Positions 20,935 to 21,529 of a stretch of 21,529 nt of DNA are shown here, in pieces. The translations under genes were made by a program, and so were the position numbers. Numbering within the stretch: position 1 is the stretch's first letter; every line of letters begins with the position of its first letter. The notes beneath the pieces were generated by a model. It saw only the letters and a list, made by a program, of their open reading frames with translations, did not search any database and was not told the origin of the DNA. The DNA is from Mucilaginibacter_A sp964244955 (GTDB lineage: Bacteria > Bacteroidota > Bacteroidia > Sphingobacteriales > Sphingobacteriaceae), in contig CAXTKQ010000064.1 of NCBI GenBank assembly GCA_964244955.1, positions 1 through 21,529 on the forward strand. Reading direction: 5' to 3'.

Positions 20935-21529
20935 ATGGACCAGCACTATAAAATCTTTACGTGGCCAGTTCACCCATCATACCTGTTTGAACTGGCGCAG
21001 GGAGGTTTTGAAATTTATATTCCCGAAGGCCAAAACGAAAGCTTCAGGAACCTTTTTTCTGCTCAAAAAAATGTGGTCGAAACAAATGTTGCGGAGATAA
21101 AAGACTTGCAATTGGATTGTATTTTGTTTCAGGACGAACACAGTTACCAAACCGGGCAATACGAGGTTTTATCGTCGCAGCAGCGCGAACTCCCAAAGGT
21201 TTATTTAGAACACCATCCCCCGAAACAGCATCCAACCAATGCCAAGCACTGGGTAGAAGATGTTGATGTTCAGCTTGTCCATGTTAATTATTACAACGCT
21301 TTAATGTGGGACAACAACCGCGTTCCTGTTTCGGTGATCGAAAACGGCGTACCTGAAAACAATGCTTCTTTTACCGGTGAAAAACCTTGCGGCGTTGTGG
21401 TTTTAGAAGAAAACCCTGCCGATGACCGTGTAACCGGGATGGACATTTTTATGCAGGTAAAAGAAGCATTGCCGATGGAATTGATCCAAATCGGAAAAAA
21501 TGACATAACTTACCAAAACTTAGCCGAAA
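20935..21529 (+). CDS. GT-B-type glycosyltransferase, N-terminal part
   Basis: The ATG at 20935 opens a frame that runs off the right edge (198 codons seen). The N-terminal domain has IFTWPVHPSYLFELAQGGFE, DCILFQDEH, PKVYLEHHPPKQHP (aromatic/His pattern of such enzymes) and VHVNYYNALMWDNNRVPVSVIENGVP. The start of the nucleotide-sugar domain follows (GVVVLEENPADDRVTGMDIFMQV). This is the layout of GT4-like enzymes making surface glycans; the donor is unknown because the second domain is missing. It has two facing-apart 12-mer copies in its coding sequence. Confidence 0.8.
   Translation, partial: MDQHYKIFTWPVHPSYLFELAQGGFEIYIPEGQNESFRNLFSAQKNVVETNVAEIKDLQLDCILFQDEHSYQTGQYEVLSSQQRELPKVYLEHHPPKQHPTNAKHWVEDVDVQLVHVNYYNALMWDNNRVPVSVIENGVPENNASFTGEKPCGVVVLEENPADDRVTGMDIFMQVKEALPMELIQIGKNDITYQNLAE
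21362..21375 (-). repeat. Dispersed 12-mer copy inside the glycosyltransferase gene
   Basis: The minus strand reads GGTAAAAGAAGCAT, exact core, preceded on that strand by TTTTTCACC. It encodes NASFTG. Confidence 0.85.
21456..21469 (+). repeat. Dispersed 12-mer copy inside the glycosyltransferase gene (second)
   Basis: GGTAAAAGAAGCAT, exact core, preceded by TTTTTATGCA. It encodes QVKEA; the two copies in this gene are in opposite orientation and about 80 bases apart. Confidence 0.85.

Noticed and set aside
1..21529. CRISPR array as an explanation for the repeated 12-mer
   Set aside because: Copies are scattered hundreds to thousands of bases apart, on both strands and inside genes, with no regular spacers and no cas genes.
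1..21529. tRNA, rRNA or transposase genes
   Set aside because: I saw no tRNA-like cloverleaf ends, rRNA sequence or transposase motifs anywhere in the window.

Overview
The window looks like chromosomal DNA of a Bacteroidota bacterium, most likely a Sphingobacteriaceae relative (Mucilaginibacter/Pedobacter type). The clues are moderate GC, no clear Shine-Dalgarno sequences, several TAnnTTTG-type -7 promoter elements, a CcmE with a CxxxY instead of an HxxxY heme motif, and protein types typical of that group. The genus is inferred from general knowledge, not from a search. Two runs of ten N (9410-9419, 13853-13862) show that it is a scaffolded draft.

Layout. 1-590 (-): N-terminal part of a DUF255/thioredoxin-fold protein. 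702-1382 (-): Abi/HEPN-type putative defence gene. 1626-2672 (+): zinc alcohol dehydrogenase, followed by a strong bidirectional terminator. 2745-5732 (-): glycine-zipper protein, ceramidase-like membrane protein, dienelactone-hydrolase-family enzyme and GT14 glycosyltransferase. 6227-10133 (+): NatA/NatB-like ABC exporter pair, a small membrane protein, and exopolyphosphatase (split only by the first N run). 10179-13769 (-): maf, kdsC-like phosphatase, iscX, fdx, a DUF2520 Rossmann protein and a RES/Xre toxin-antitoxin pair. 13866-20655 (-): NTF2-like secreted protein plus a cytochrome c maturation block (ccmC, ccmD, ccmE, ccmF) that is interrupted by glutamate dehydrogenase and an orphan exported protein. 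20935-end (+): 5' part of a GT-B-type glycosyltransferase.

The most unusual feature is not a gene. A 12-mer, TAAAAGAAGCAT, occurs 13 times exactly and 7 more times with one mismatch in 21.5 kb, on both strands, where chance predicts about 0.003 to 0.01 exact copies. Most copies are preceded by G(G/A) and by a T-rich segment about 8-12 bases upstream. Copies cluster in intergenic gaps, overlap start and stop codons, and also lie inside genes in different reading frames. Three head-to-head pairs form hairpins, two of them convincing intrinsic terminators. This is the architecture of DNA-uptake signal sequences (DUS/USS) of Neisseria and Haemophilus, but the sequence is unlike either, so it is a candidate new genome-wide DNA signal. 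A second repeat type, 7-nt-periodic tracts (AGCTTTC-like or AGGTACG-like), occupies three intergenic regions and in two of them touches the stop codons of flanking genes.

Other items of note are a toxin-antitoxin promoter with two GAAATATTTC palindromes exactly 21 bp apart, a nearly leaderless fdx promoter, and a 20-bp operator-like palindrome in front of the Abi gene.
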